NCBI RefSeq assembly: GCF_036323735.1
Contig: NC_086023.1
Coordinates: 10,737,001 to 10,801,000 of the forward strand
Reading direction: 5' to 3'
DNA from: Rattus norvegicus
Lineage: Eukaryota > Chordata > Mammalia > Rodentia > Muridae
DNA: 64,000 bases
The notes under the pieces were generated by a model that saw only the letters and a program-made list of their open reading frames with translations, had not been told where the DNA came from and did no database searches. Below are positions 46,441 to 58,345 of the stretch, in pieces. Both the position numbers and the translations under genes were made by a program. Positions within the stretch are counted from its first letter, which is position 1; every line of letters begins with the position of its first letter.

Positions 46441-48140
46441 AAAAGAAAATGCTTTATGGAATGAGATATAAACATTTTGTTTTGTTTTTCTTTTCTATTT
46501 TTTTCCTTTTGGCCTGGTAGATTCTTCATGGATGCAGTTAGCTAATAAAAAAGTAAGGAGATCTTGCAGTTTGACTAGGACCAAGAGCAGCCAGGCAGTT
46601 CTCGGGCCTTTGATGGTGGCCTCCCACTGGCCCCTCTGTGTTTTCTCATTACCACGTTCCCTGCAGAAGGAAGTTCCGCTCACACTTACTTACTGTTAAG
46701 TGACTCCGACCTGGTGCTGCCTCCCATCCTCGCTCAGCACCCCAGAGCCTCCAGTGTCTTCCTGATCTTTGCACCTGCAGCTCCCCCTGCCCTGCAGCCT
46801 TCCGTCTGGTAGGCCTGCCTCTATTGAGGCAGCTTCCTCTTCCTCTTTTGCTGTGATCTTGTATGTCCTCCAGCTCTGCCTTCTCCGTCTTCCTGTCCCC
46901 ACTCTCCCTGAATCAGTGCTGTCTGCTCATCTCTTCCACCTGTGCCCATCATTGCTCGTATCAAGCCTCTGTCCTTGACCCCTTCCACACTGGTGTCACT
47001 GCACTGTCCAGACTCCAGGTCCACAGGGATGCCCGTAGACACTAAACCCCCACTAAACTACCTGGCCAGTGTTCTGCCTGCCTGGTGGAGCTTTGAGCAC
47101 CTGCTTTGTGCAGAGCCTGGCTCAGTGGCTATGTTAACAGTTCCATGTTCAGTGCTCTAAGATGTCTGTCCTATTAACTTTGTCTGCTTCTGCTTCTATG
47201 ATCCATCCCTTTCCCAGCCAGCATCTGCACACCCTACGAGTAGAATAAGCTATGTGACCACTGGGGGACTTCAGTGAGGCTCCCTGTCTGTGGAACAGTA
47301 AAATGTCTTCTGATGCCATTCAAGGCCTTCCCATCTGCCCTAGCATATTTGGGGGTGATCTTCTGCTCGTCCTGTCTGACCACTCTATTTCTAAGGCAAT
47401 CTTCAAACCTTCATGAGTGCTGAGCCTATAGCTACACAGCTTGAGTGCCACTGTTGATACATTTCATTTTGGCTTGTGATAGTCTAAGCTGAAAAGAAAA
47501 CTCTACCAAGTAACTCCTTTTCACCCTAAGCTCAGGAGAGATCACAGCTTACTAATTTTTAATGTTCTTTCCCTCTGCCTTTCTCACACACAGGAGCTAT
47601 TCAGTGCTTAGAGAAAATGTTCAAAGAACAAGAAGTTCAATGTTTCCGTCCTTGTAAAGAAGCTCTGAGTAGATGGGGCTAGCAGCACTAACATCATGAT
47701 TCCATTGTTGGTTTGAACTACCATCCCGTGGCATTGTAGGGAATGACCGGAAGCTGTGCTATAACTTGCTTCCTTAAACATGGCAGCTTCTCTTGTATTC
47801 TCACTCAGATATAGGTGTAGGCTTCAGGAACACAAAGAGAAACAGAGCAAGACACCTCCAGACATTCACGGTCTGCCTCACACAGTCTCTGTGGGAACTT
47901 GCTTCCCATCCTCTGCCCCAGATTGCAAGCTTGCCATAGGGTGTAGCCTGGGTCTACACCTACAGTAAAGGACATAGATTCATAGCCGAGCAGTAAGTGG
48001 GAGGCAGGCAGGCAGGAGGATAAGGAAGGAAGAAGAAATAGAAATGTTTTTTAACCAGAAAGAGTGTGTGGGAGTCTGCCATGTAGGTAATGTTGAAATA
48101 AACTCTCAGCCTAAGAACCAGAATTCTTTGTAGCCAAGGC
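46440..48140. other. Intronic sequence, nothing recognised
   Basis: CT-rich in places (46.7-47.0 kb). No gene or repeat family recognised. Confidence 0.55.
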
Positions 48141-48146
48141 TACTTA

Positions 48147-48299
48147 AGATTTACTTATTTTATCTTTGTGTGTGTGTCTTTCTTCTACATATATGTCTGT
48201 CTGCTGTCTGGGTAGATGATACCCAGGGAGGTCAGAAGAGGGCATCGGATCCTCTGGAACCGTAATTGAATTCAGATCCCCTACGTCTCTCCAGCTCTT
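48147..48299 (-). mobile_element. B3-like SINE
   Basis: AAGATTTACTTATTTTATCTTTGTGTG, GGAGGTCAGAAGAGGGCATCGGATCC, TACGTCTCTCCAGCTC: antisense, with part of the body deleted. Confidence 0.7.
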
Positions 48300-48830
48300 A
48301 TGATGTATTTAGCAATAGTAGACTGCTGTAGACTTCTTCATGCAGGTCTTTGTTCCCATTTTCTTCCTCTAGGAAACCTGGTGGGCTCTCTACTCAGTAA
48401 CATGTTACCTCCATCTGCCATGTTCCTTCAGGCTTGGTGTTGTCCTGGGTGTTGTTAATGATGCAGATACCCAGAAACACTAGGCCAGTTGAGACCTCAA
48501 ACCGACAGATGACAAAGTAGAATTGACCACAGGGCCCTCCGATGCACTCCAGCAAGAATTGGGGCCATGTTTGAGGCTTTTCCTGTTTGCTTGTGTAAGG
48601 AGAGGGAATCATGTCCCACAGGTTGACTCCAAAATCAGCCAAACACAAGATTCATTTGGGTTAGTTAGTTCTGTGTGAATAGAAGTAGTTTTACTTACAG
48701 TAATATAAGAGGTATTGAGAACAGATTCTGATGACGCTTCCAGGTTTTCTGTAGTTTCACCCATGTCTCCATCTCATCTCCATGGACACATGGGTCTGAG
48801 GCTGCAGAGGCTGAGGAGGGTTCCTTCCAG

Positions 48831-49490
48831 GAGCACCTCAGAACAGGGTGGAGCACGGGAGCACCTCAGAACAGGGTGGAGCACGGGAGCACCTCAGAAC
48901 AGGGTGGAGCACGGGAGCACCTCAGAACAGGGTGGAGCACGGGAGCACCTCAGAACAGGGTGGAGCACGGGAGCACCTCAGAACAGGGTGGAACACGGGA
49001 GCACCTCAGAACAGGGTGGAGCACGGGAGCACCTCAGAACAGGGTGGAGCACAGCACCTCAGAACAGGGTGGAACACAGGAGCACCTCAGAACAGGATGG
49101 AACACAGCACCTCAGAACAGGGTGGAACACAGCACCTCAGAACAGGGTGGAGCACAGGAGCACCTCAGAACAGGGTGGAGCACAGGAGCACCTCAGAACA
49201 GGGTGGAACACGGGAGCACCTCAGAACAGGGTGGAGCACGGGAGCACCTCAGAACAGGGTGGAACACGGGAGCACCTCAGAACAGGGTGGAGCACGGGAG
49301 CACCTCAGAACAGGGTGGAGCACGGGAGCACCTCAGAACAGGGTGGAGCACGGGAGCACCTCAGAACAGGGTGGAGCACGGGAGCACCTCAGAACAGGGT
49401 GGAGCACGGGAGCACCTCAGAACAGGGTGGAGCACGGGAGCACCTCAGAACAGGGTGGAACACGAGAGCACCTCAGAACAGGGTGGAACA
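48831..49490 (+). repeat. 28-bp minisatellite, 24 copies
   Basis: Twenty-four direct units built from GAGCACGGGAGCACCTCAG and AACAGGGTG. Twenty-one have 28-bp spacing, and three (near 49053, 49106 and 49131) lack the GGG and are 25 bp. Variation is confined to GAGCAC/GAACAC, CGGG/CAGG, one GGATGG and one CGAGAG. No unit contains a stop in any + frame, which explains three overlapping ORFs of about 245-260 codons. There are no spacers, so this is not a CRISPR. Confidence 0.98.
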
Positions 49491-49561
49491 CCTGTAGCCC
49501 ATTTCCGAGTGATCTTCCCATTTGCAGTTCTTTTCTCTTTCCTTTTCTTTTCCTTGTCATT

Positions 49562-49679
49562 TTTAGTTTTAGAAGATAGGGTTTCTCTATGTAGCCCAGG
49601 CTGGCCTTGAAATCTCAGAGATCTTTCTCTGCCTCCTGAGTGCTGAGATTAAAGGTGTGTGCAGCCGCCTGCTGGCCCC
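49562..49679 (-). mobile_element. B1 SINE
   Basis: GATAGGGTTTCTCTATGTAGCCCAGGCTGGCCTTGAAATC, GAGATTAAAGGTGTGTGCAGCC. It directly follows the 28-bp array. Confidence 0.9.
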
Positions 49680-50320
49680 ATCTGCATTTCTAACAGGTGC
49701 CTTTAATTTCTGATGAGTGTCTAGTAAATAAGGCAAGGTTAACCTGTGCCTGCCGATGCTACATTGCTGATTGGTGGGAAGGGTCTCTTACATCGCGTCA
49801 CCCTCTGAGTACTTTTGCTTTGTCTTCAAAGCATTCTAAAGCATTCTCTATGGTTTCACAAGGAACCTAAAAACGAGGGTACAAGGGTGTTCTGTGTAGC
49901 AGTCCTACTTATCATGTCTCAGGTGGTCATAGTATGTTGAGTGGATCCCGGCAAGTTTGTGGTAGGAGAAGAATATCCTAACAGAAGGCATAGCGTGTGG
50001 CAGGGAAGGTGGGGAATGAGCTAGGTCCAATTATCAGTGTTCTGCAGACAACACAGCACTTCATGTGACCATTTCTATTTGGGGGACATAAATACATAGA
50101 AGTTTGGCACAGCTGGTCACAAAGATAGAGGCTATGGGAGTGTCCAGGCGAGAGAGACTCGATGACATTAGAAGGCAGAACTTGCTGCCTCGGTGCCAAT
50201 TATGAAGCACAAGTGTCAGGGGCTCTCTGCAGAGGCTTCGGAAGACGCCAAGCTTGTCCAGCTACTGCTGCTTGTTTTCCCTGTCCAAACACCAGCCTTT
50301 ATCCTTGTGCTAATGGCAGT

Positions 50321-50370
50321 CCCTCCCTCCCTCCCTCCCTCCCTCCCTCCCTCCCTCCCTCCCTCCCTCC
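50321..50370 (+). repeat. (CCCT)n microsatellite
   Basis: About 12 CCCT units. Confidence 0.95.
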
Positions 50371-51477
50371 ACTAGCCAGCTTTGTGTGCTGTGAAGTGTG
50401 GGCTTGACTTTATACTATATGGAAACTCTATGACTGCTTGTCTTTTACTCACCTTCATCAAAAGGTCAGGGTCAGCTGCCACCATGGAGGTCAGAGGCCA
50501 TCCTGGCTGCCTCCACCTAGGCCTTGCTCTGTTGTCTCATGCCCTCTGATCTGTGGAATGCCCATGTCCGCCTGCCTATTCTCGAAGTTACAGGGAGAGG
50601 CCTCGGGTTAGGGCTAGGCTTGTCTAAAGTTACACAGCTAAGAGCTAGGACTCAGATCTAGATCTCTACTTAGTTCCCACGCCTGTGTCTCCAGGGAGCC
50701 TGCCACCCAGCCTACCCTTGTGGTTTTGTCTACCATTTGGAGGAAGTTGTTCTGAGCAAACTGGGTGAGTGTGGACACTTACCCAGACACACACACACGA
50801 TTTGGGAGGAAAAAAGCAATACGAAGAAAGAATGTTATTTATGAGAGGGAAAATAAAAAAAACACCAACATTGTATATAGCCAAAAAAGTGACGTCCCCA
50901 GCTTGTTATGTTCAGTTAATTGTAAAGGAAGAGTTTGTCTGTCTGTCTGTCAGTCAGGCTGGTGCTCTGCTGCTCGTCATGATACCTTTGCTATCTTACT
51001 TAATAAGAAGCCACATGCCTTGATCTCAGGGACTGCCCTGGAGACAGGGCAGCTTTTGCTGATGTCACTGACCACCCCAGGACTCCTTTCCTTTAAAGAG
51101 CTGCATGAGGCCCACAGCTGGGCCGCTGTCTACCAGACCCAGGAAGCGGCCGGGTGAGATTTCAACTCCCTGCACTTACACTGACTACCCAGGAGAAAGG
51201 AGCAGCTCACAGAGTCTTCTCTTCAGGACTGTCTGTCTGTAGAGTGTCACAGACAGCAGTGAAATAAATAAGGCCACTGTCGGCATCATCCCTTCCCAGG
51301 GATGGCCGGTAGTGGGCTTGCTCAATTCCTAGGCCATTTCTACTTCCCTGTATCTAAAGAGCCTCTCCTTACGAAAGGATTTGTTGTTGATGACTGTCTG
51401 CACAGCTAGATGTGTGCATGCCAAATCGGATAGGGGGTGGATCATTCTAAGCCACTCTGAAATTAAGCTTACTGATT

Positions 51478-51641
51478 TTTGCTTTGTTTTATGTATGTGA
51501 GTACACAGGCACTCTCTTCAGACACACCAGAAGAGAGGGCATCAGATCCCATTACAAATGGTTGTGGCCTCTGGGAGTTGAACTCAGGACCTCTGGAAGA
51601 GCAGTCAGTGGTCTTAACCACTGAGCCACTCCTCCAACCCC
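51478..51641 (-). mobile_element. B2 SINE
   Basis: CAGACACACCAGAAGAGAGGGCATCAGATCCC, CAGGACCTCTGGAAGAGCAGTCAG, GAGCCACTCCTCCAACCCC, with a small internal deletion at the GTGAGCCACC segment. Confidence 0.9.
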
Positions 51642-51950
51642 TAAGATCACCTTCTTAAAATCCTTTTCCTGTGATAGACTCTTCAGTTTGTAAAAGTTTA
51701 TGTCAAATCAGGAAAGGAAAGCAGTGAGACATTTGGTTTGTAATAATTTTAGGAAACAAACTATAGGAGATCTAGACTATGAAGGTAATCTTGTGTCTGA
51801 TGGAATTTGGGTGTTTCTCACTATCATACTTGCTGAAGTAACAAATGTCTTCAACCTAAAGTGTTGTTCTTAAGATTTACTTCTAAGTTAGGACCAGAAG
51901 TATTTTCCATCAAAACAATGCAGTAGGTTTTTGTTAATTTTGTTTTCTTT

Positions 51951-51951
51951 T

Positions 51952-51999
<48 letters not shown>

Positions 52000-52100
52000 T
52001 TTAATGTGTGTGGTGTGTGTGCTATGTGCATGAGTGCGCCTGTGTGAGTGTGTTCAAGTGTGTGTGCTGTGTGTGAGTGTGCCTGTGTGTGTTGGGGTGA
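51951..52100 (+). repeat. (TG)n microsatellite with degenerate flank
   Basis: About 24 perfect TG units followed by 100 bases of degenerate TG-rich sequence. Confidence 0.9.
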
Positions 52101-52383
52101 TTCTTGGCCCTGTTTCCTAAAGTTCATTGTCACTAATAAGGCTTCTATCTTGAGCATCCTTCATTCTATGTATGTCTACACAGATACTCCACATGCGTAA
52201 GCAAAACACACTATCTGAAAGGCATTGCTAAGTTTACTAGAACCCTTCTTTCTGCTGTATCAAGCCCAGGTATGATCCTGTGGGCCCCAATTTTCATCTG
52301 TGTTCTAAAGAACCCTTGTACCCTTAAAAGTGGATCCTGGTGTTTATTACAGAGTGACAGGCATGAAGGAGGCTAATTACCAA

Positions 52384-52424
52384 TGTGTGTGCGTGTGTGT
52401 GTGTGTGTGTGTGGGTGTGTGTTT
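52384..52424 (+). repeat. (TG)n microsatellite
   Basis: TG tract with single CG and GG interruptions. Confidence 0.9.
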
Positions 52425-53021
52425 CCTAGGAAGAAGTGTTCTGCCTTCCCACAGAGACCTGATAAACAACAGCTTCTTCCTTCCTTCCTACCCTGGTTCC
52501 TGTCTTTTCTGGACTTCCAGCTGCCAGTTGAGACTCTTAGGATAGGAGAAAGGCAAGTGGTGGTGGTGAGGTCTAGACACGGGTGTGATCAATCTGGAGA
52601 ACAAGGGTACTCACTATAAGTACAGGCTGGGCAGTAGACCTCACAGTTGAAGCAGTGATGTGTCTTCATTACACGAATCCGTATCTCCCCTTCTGCTCTC
52701 TTCGTATCATTTTTTTCAGGTCTGGGAAATTTCTTATTCACTGGTCTGCCACAACCACCAAATTCAGGTTTTGATGGGCCCTTGTCCCAACCACATGCTG
52801 AACTTTTTTTGTAATTGTCAAGGAACACTGCCCCTAGGGAAAAGGAAAGGAAAATTCAACAAATGATCAGAAGAGGAGCCACACTTGGAGGGGTCTTAGG
52901 CCTGGTCTGAGTTACTCTCCAAGTGTTGTCTGAATTGTCAGTGAGGCTCAGTCCTCGTCTTTGTCTACTTGGCCTCCAGGATTTTAGTTCTTCTCCCTCC
53001 CCCTCCCCCCTCAAGGGCTGG

Positions 53022-53112
53022 GGTTGAGACAGGTTTTGTTATATAACCTTGGCTATCCTTGAAACCCCACAGCCCTCCTGCTTGAGCTTCCCAGAGTGCT
53101 TGGGTTACAGCA
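53022..53112 (-). mobile_element. B1-like SINE fragment
   Basis: GAGACAGGTTTTGTTATATAACCTTGGCTATCCTTGAAACC and CAGAGTGCTTGGGTTACAGCA. Confidence 0.65.
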
Positions 53113-53398
53113 CGGAAAGCCTAACCTTTTCTCCTTTGGTTCTGCTAAGGAGCATCCAAGCACGTCCTGGATTATATAAAGAGTTATAAGAAGGAGCTGT
53201 TTTCAAAGGCACCTCAGGCAGGTTTCCGGAGAGTTCCATTACCAACAGACACCCCAGTGAGGGCTGGGACGTGTGGGGATCTCCAGTTTCGGCAGCTGGT
53301 GTGTTGTCTTGTAGTACTGACATGTATGCAGGAGCTCACCCAGATTGACATTGAACTTTGGAATCTCTAGCTTAGTGTTTTCAAAGCTTGGCAATTTT

Positions 53399-53438
53399 AT
53401 CAATATAATAGGTAATAAATCAATATAATAGGCAATGA
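53399..53438 (+). repeat. 20-bp tandem duplication
   Basis: ATCAATATAATAGG occurs twice, 20 bp apart. Confidence 0.85.
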
Positions 53439-53439
53439 T

Positions 53440-54980
53440 GCGTTTATCGCCTATTGTCAGCCTATAGGAGCTATCCCCATATAGTTTAAGTATACCCATT
53501 ATGGACAGTTCAGGTTTTCCCTGACAATGAATGTTTTGGATGGAGGGGTAGGTAGGGCTTGTACAAGGATTCAGTGCACAGATCTGCAGCACGAGATCCC
53601 TCCCTGTGCCTGCCATGAGGACCGCCTCTGTTAATTTCCTCTCTCGTGAGTCTTTAGCCGAATTACCTGGTTACTGTTCCCGCTTAGATGTTTGAATGCC
53701 CCACCCCCATGTTCTTCCTTTATTGTAATCTAGTCAGGTTGAGTGGTCTCCCGGCACCCTCAGCTTGCCTTCCTAGAAGATGGTGATGCTAATAGTTCCT
53801 CTTCCGCCGATCAGTTCATGGAACCTAAAACAGCTCTTTTGAAGATCAAGATTTCAAACGTGCTTCCTGCTTCCTCCGTATTAGAACACACAGGATAAGG
53901 AAGCGAGGTGCCCATGGCTCCCTGTTTTACTCTTGGCTTAGTAGCTGGAGCTTCTCTGAGAAAGGAGAGGGCCTTGTTAGTCACAGATACATCAATAGCT
54001 GAATGAGGCTCCATAACTCAACTGCGCTTAACTTGAGGAATTTAATAAGCTATCTTATCCCTGTGGAGTGTGTTCTTCATCTGAATTTTTGAGACATAAA
54101 CATGTCATTTATCACAGAGGGTAACAGAAGAGATCTTTATTAGCCTACACGTTCTCTTTTCCAAAACTTTGTTGAGCTGCCACCCTTGGAGAACTGATTG
54201 GCTCGCATTTGCATCCCGAGGCATCTGCATTGTTCAGTGCACTGATGGAGTTTATTTTGAGCTAAGTAGTCAGTTTTGAGCTGTTCCCTCCCAGATGAAA
54301 GCATTCTTGGTCGATCGTAGGTAATTAGCGTCTCTTCATTGAGCATCCTAGAAGTGCTGTGTCCTAAACTCAGCTGTTCTGACAACTGGCTCTCCCCACT
54401 ACACAAATAAAGCATCCAGCGAGTAGTACTACAGCTAACTGAAACGGGGATTTTCTATGTTTATACGTTTATGGCGTGTTAAAAATAGCTCGCCGATTCT
54501 ATTTCCGTGCTCAGCTTACCTGTGGCAGCGTGCTCAGACTCAGGAGGGCAAAGCCTCTTCACTTGGGGCTCTTGCTCTCCTACCACTCGATACCATGACT
54601 CCTCCAACAATGGAAAATAGCACAAATCAGATTCCTCAGCTGATGTGCGTGCCTGGGTTTAAAATTGATCCTCTGTGAAGAACTCTGTCCTGTTGTTCAG
54701 AGGGCCAGCATCCCTCCCTTTTCCTGAGTGTTTACCTGTGAGCAGTGTGGGGATGGGGGCCAAAGGTGAGAGGCCAGTGCTGGTCCTGAGCCCTGACAGT
54801 CCTTTGGGAGCGCTGATACTATCCAGATACGGCTAGATGGCTTCCACATGACATGGCAAACGCCCATGTTAGGAAGTGCAGAGGGAAACCAACTTGGATT
54901 TTTTAGATTTCCTGAAGGAAATGGCACCAACTGAGTCAAAAATGCTGTGTCACTGTTGAGTGAGGACAGTGGCACCTCCA
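53440..54980. other. Intronic sequence, nothing recognised
   Basis: No gene or repeat family recognised. Confidence 0.55.
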
Positions 54981-54983
54981 TAA

Positions 54984-54994
54984 TGCTGAGTCAC
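54984..54994 (-). promoter_or_regulatory. NF-E2/antioxidant-response-like site
   Basis: The + strand reads TGCTGAGTCAC, whose reverse complement GTGACTCAGCA fits the NF-E2/NRF2 consensus TGACnnnGC. Occupancy is not known. Confidence 0.3.
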
Positions 54995-55378
54995 TGTCTC
55001 TCCATGTAGCCTTAGCCCAGCCTAACCCAGCCAACCCAGTTGGACATCTCCAGTTGATGGAGGCCTTGACTGGACTTGTCCCAAGGGTAAAGGGACAGGG
55101 TTTTCCCATGTAATAAATGTTATTGCTCAAAAGCAACATTGCTGTAATATTTCTAAAAGAAATTAATGGACTGGTGATACAGTTTAGTAAGAAAAAAAAA
55201 GCTCCTTTTGTACAACCTGTGTTCCCAGGACTCACATGGTAGGAGAGAACCCACTCCCACAAGTTACCCTGTGGTGTTCACGTGGCCCATGCACACACTA
55301 CTACACGCCTTTTCTTTTAAAAGAAAATTACCTTCAGTAAAGTATTTCTGTATTACTGCAGTGTTCACTGGAACAAGT

Positions 55379-55790
55379 GGGGGGTTGTGGGGGGTGTATC
55401 TGTGTGTGGTGTGTGTGTGTGAGTGTGTGTGTATCTGTGTGGTGTGTATGTGTGAGTGTGTGTGTATCTGTGTGTGTTGTGTGTGTGTGTATCTGTGTGG
55501 TGTGTATGTGTGAGTGTGTGTGTATCTGTGTGTGTTGTGTGTGTGTGTATCTGTGTGTGTGTATATATATCTGTGTGTTTGTGATGTGTGTGTGTATCTG
55601 TGTGTGTGGTGTGTGTGTGTATCTGTGTGTGTGTATATATATCTGTGTGTTTGTGATGTGTGTGTGTATCTGTGTGTGTGGTGTGTGGTGTGTGTGTATC
55701 TGTGTATGTGTGGTGTGTGTGTGTATCTGTGTGTGTTTGTGGTGTGTGTGTTTGTGGGGTGTGTGTGTGTGTGTGTGTGCGCAGGATTAT
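55379..55790 (+). repeat. Complex TG/TATC-TG satellite-like tract
   Basis: Over 400 bases of TG units interrupted by ATCTG, GGTG and TATATATATCTG at regular intervals. Longer blocks containing GTATATATATCTGTGTGTTT are duplicated, so there is a higher-order repeat. ORFs of 127-203 codons on both strands here are artefacts. Confidence 0.93.
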
Positions 55791-56251
55791 TGTTGATAAC
55801 TAGAGAAAAGACAAATTCCTGCTTTGCTGACTTTGGCTTTAAATTCATTGATAGAAAAACTGTAGCGGGGTACAATAATTGCAGTATCTCAAAATGATAC
55901 TGATACAGTGTGCTCCTGACTTACTCTCTGGCTTATCACAAATGTGTGTGATACTCCTTCCCTCTAGAAGAAACCTGTCTGTATCCTTGTGGACTTAGAA
56001 TTATAAATGTATCCATTCCATTTTTAAGCCTGAATAGTTTCAGATCTTATCAAAATGTCCTTTCATTTGTAATTTGTAAACACCTCCTTTAGAGACCTGT
56101 TTTCTGAAGCTGTTTGTAATGGTGCATGCAGGGTACTGCTGTTTGGCACCTGTCTTCCATAGACCTCAGTGTTCATGTGCACTGTTTCCTGAGGCCTAAT
56201 AATACCCTTGTGAAGCAGGGCGTTTTGCAAGGCCATAATTAGGGGCTGCTT

Positions 56252-56287
56252 TGCTGAGTCAGCACGGCCTTACCGCATTATGATAAG
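56252..56287 (+). promoter_or_regulatory. Perfect T-MARE next to a GATA site
   Basis: TGCTGAGTCAGCA (56252-56264) is an exact palindromic Maf recognition element for small-Maf/CNC-bZIP dimers (NF-E2, NRF2, BACH). TGATAAG (56281-56287) follows 16 bases later. No repeat is recognised around it. The motif match is direct; enhancer function is inferred. Confidence 0.4.
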
Positions 56288-56679
56288 CTGAGAAAAGATT
56301 GAGGTCATGTACTAACTTGTTCTTGGGGAAACCCAGAACGCAACCAAATATTTTTCTTGGCAATTTGAAGCTGACAACTGCCACTGTTTTCTTTTCTCTG
56401 AAGCACACTGTTCATTGATGCAATTTAAAAAGCCAACAACAGACAGCACATGTGTGTCTGACAGGCTGTGGCTTTAATGGTCACATGAACTCAGGTGACA
56501 TGAGGCCGGCATCTCCTGTAGTCAAGGCTGGAAATCCATAGAGAAGGGCCACCACTTCCCCTGCAGAACCCCTGACTGGGGCTTCCCACCCTGTCTTATC
56601 TTCAGCCACATTGTCTGCCTTACTTGCCAGCCATGTGCTGAGACTACACTGGATTCTCACTGTCATCAGTGTCCTGGGG

Positions 56680-56689
56680 ATGACGTCAT
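56680..56689. promoter_or_regulatory. Palindromic CRE/ATF site
   Basis: ATGACGTCAT is a perfect CREB/ATF palindrome, 0.4 kb from the MARE/GATA pair. Confidence 0.35.
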
Positions 56690-57723
56690 TGCTGTGGAGT
56701 GTCTTCCTGTTCATGGCTACCTCGCTCTCATGTGTCCCGAAGCCCCTCTCTTCATGCTGTGGCCCTCAGAGAGCCAGGATACCCATGGCTGCACACCTGC
56801 CACGGGATACACCTTAAGGCCATTGTTGTGATTTTTCTGCAGGTGGATCTGGCTGCTTGAACAGTCTTTGCAGTTTAGAGCATGGAACCATTATAAAGCC
56901 AGGAATCACCAAGGCGCAGCATTTTCCCTCAAACTTTCAGAGTTTGCTGGGGAATGGCATACATAGGAAAGGAAGAGATTTAGTCATAGAAAAGTCCTCA
57001 TGACTCCACACTTGGAAACTTTGTAACAGGACCTTAGTTAATCTCATGTTGACTTCAGTGTGCAGACTGGCCCCTTCTTTGCCTGTAGTTTCACTGGGGC
57101 TCTGAAATATGCAGGTGCCAGCAAGGTCCTCTCTGCTCTGCCACCTGACTGTAGCATGGCAGGCTCCAGGCCCAGCTGGCCATGTGTGGGTGGTTGCCTG
57201 ATGATTTGATCACTGCCTCTCCTGCCTCAGAGTTAAAAAGGATTTATATCCTAAGGACTCAATCGGAAGGGTGACTTTAGGCATTGATTTCAGTGCACCC
57301 CGTCTCTCGGTGGGGCCTATGAGTGAGGGCTTGGTAGAACTCCTTCCTACAGTGCCCTGGGAATGTGGGAACATTGTCTGTGCTAAGGAAATCCAGAGGA
57401 TGCGTGTACTTAGTTATCTGCCATTGCCAGTGCTCTCCCCACCCGGTTGTGCCCGCTCACCTGTGCAGTGTCCGTGGATTCTCTACCACTCTTGAGCATA
57501 CTTACAAAAACCCACAGGTAAAAGCAGGGCTCTGTTGTTGTGTAAAAACAAAAGGCTTGTGAGGTGGCTATAAAGTGCTTGTCACCAAACCTGACCCAGT
57601 CCCTGACTCAGCAGACCTGTGCAAGGGGAGCCAACTCCCACAGACTGCTCCCTGACCCCACATCAGCATTGCTAATTTTTGGACGCCTTTTCACCAGTAA
57701 ACTTCCAGGACTAACCAGCATTT

Positions 57724-57831
<108 letters not shown>

Positions 57832-57970
57832 GTGCATTGCTCTCTCTGCTCATTTGATATGACTTGGCATAATCTGATATTTGGGGTCTCTAAATTGGAT
57901 GATTTGGCGCTTAATTGTCACCTTTTTTGCATTAGGGGTTAAAGTTAGGAACAGCTGCTTTTCACCTACT

Positions 57971-58345
57971 GCAGCAGCTCGGTCTCCTGTGGGTGTGCAC
58001 TGGCTGCAGCTCGGTCTCCTGTGGGCGTGCACTGGCTGCAGTGAGGTCTCCTGTGGGCGTGCACTGGCTGCAGTGAAGTCTCCTGTGGGTGTGCACTGAC
58101 TGCAGTGAGGTCTCCTGTGGGCATGCACTGGCTGCAGTGAGGTCTCCTGTAGGCGTGCACTGACTGCAGTGAGGTCTTCTGTGGGCGTGCACTGACTGCA
58201 GTGAGGTCTCCTGTGGGTGTGCACTGGCTGCAGTGAGGTCTCCTGTAGGCGTGCAGTGGCTGCAGTGAGGTCTCCTGTGGGCGTGCAGTGGCTGCAGTGA
58301 GGTCTCCTGTGGGCGTGCAGTGGCTGCAGTGAGGTCTCCTGTGGA
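57971..58345 (+). repeat. 32-bp minisatellite, 12 copies
   Basis: Twelve units with 32-bp spacing, each with GGTCTCCTGTGGGCGTGCA (variants GGGTGT, TAGGCG, GTCTTCTG) followed by a CTGGCTGCAGTGA-type end. The minus strand stays open in all three frames, giving ORFs of 128-178 codons that are repeat artefacts. Confidence 0.97.

Noticed and set aside
47581..47700. Possible next Ncoa2 exon after CACACACAGG
   Set aside because: The downstream sequence does not translate into the expected continuation of the protein and lacks a matching donor.
48831..49490. CRISPR-like appearance of regular 28-bp repeats (also the 32-bp array at 57971)
   Set aside because: The units are contiguous with no unique spacers, and the genome is mammalian.
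48715..49610. Three overlapping 243-260 codon ORFs with repeat peptides
   Set aside because: All three frames of a 28-bp repeat without stop codons are open; the peptide repeat is the same DNA read three ways.
55264..55897. Thr/His-rich and Cys/Val-rich ORFs on both strands
   Set aside because: They are translations of the TG-rich tract.
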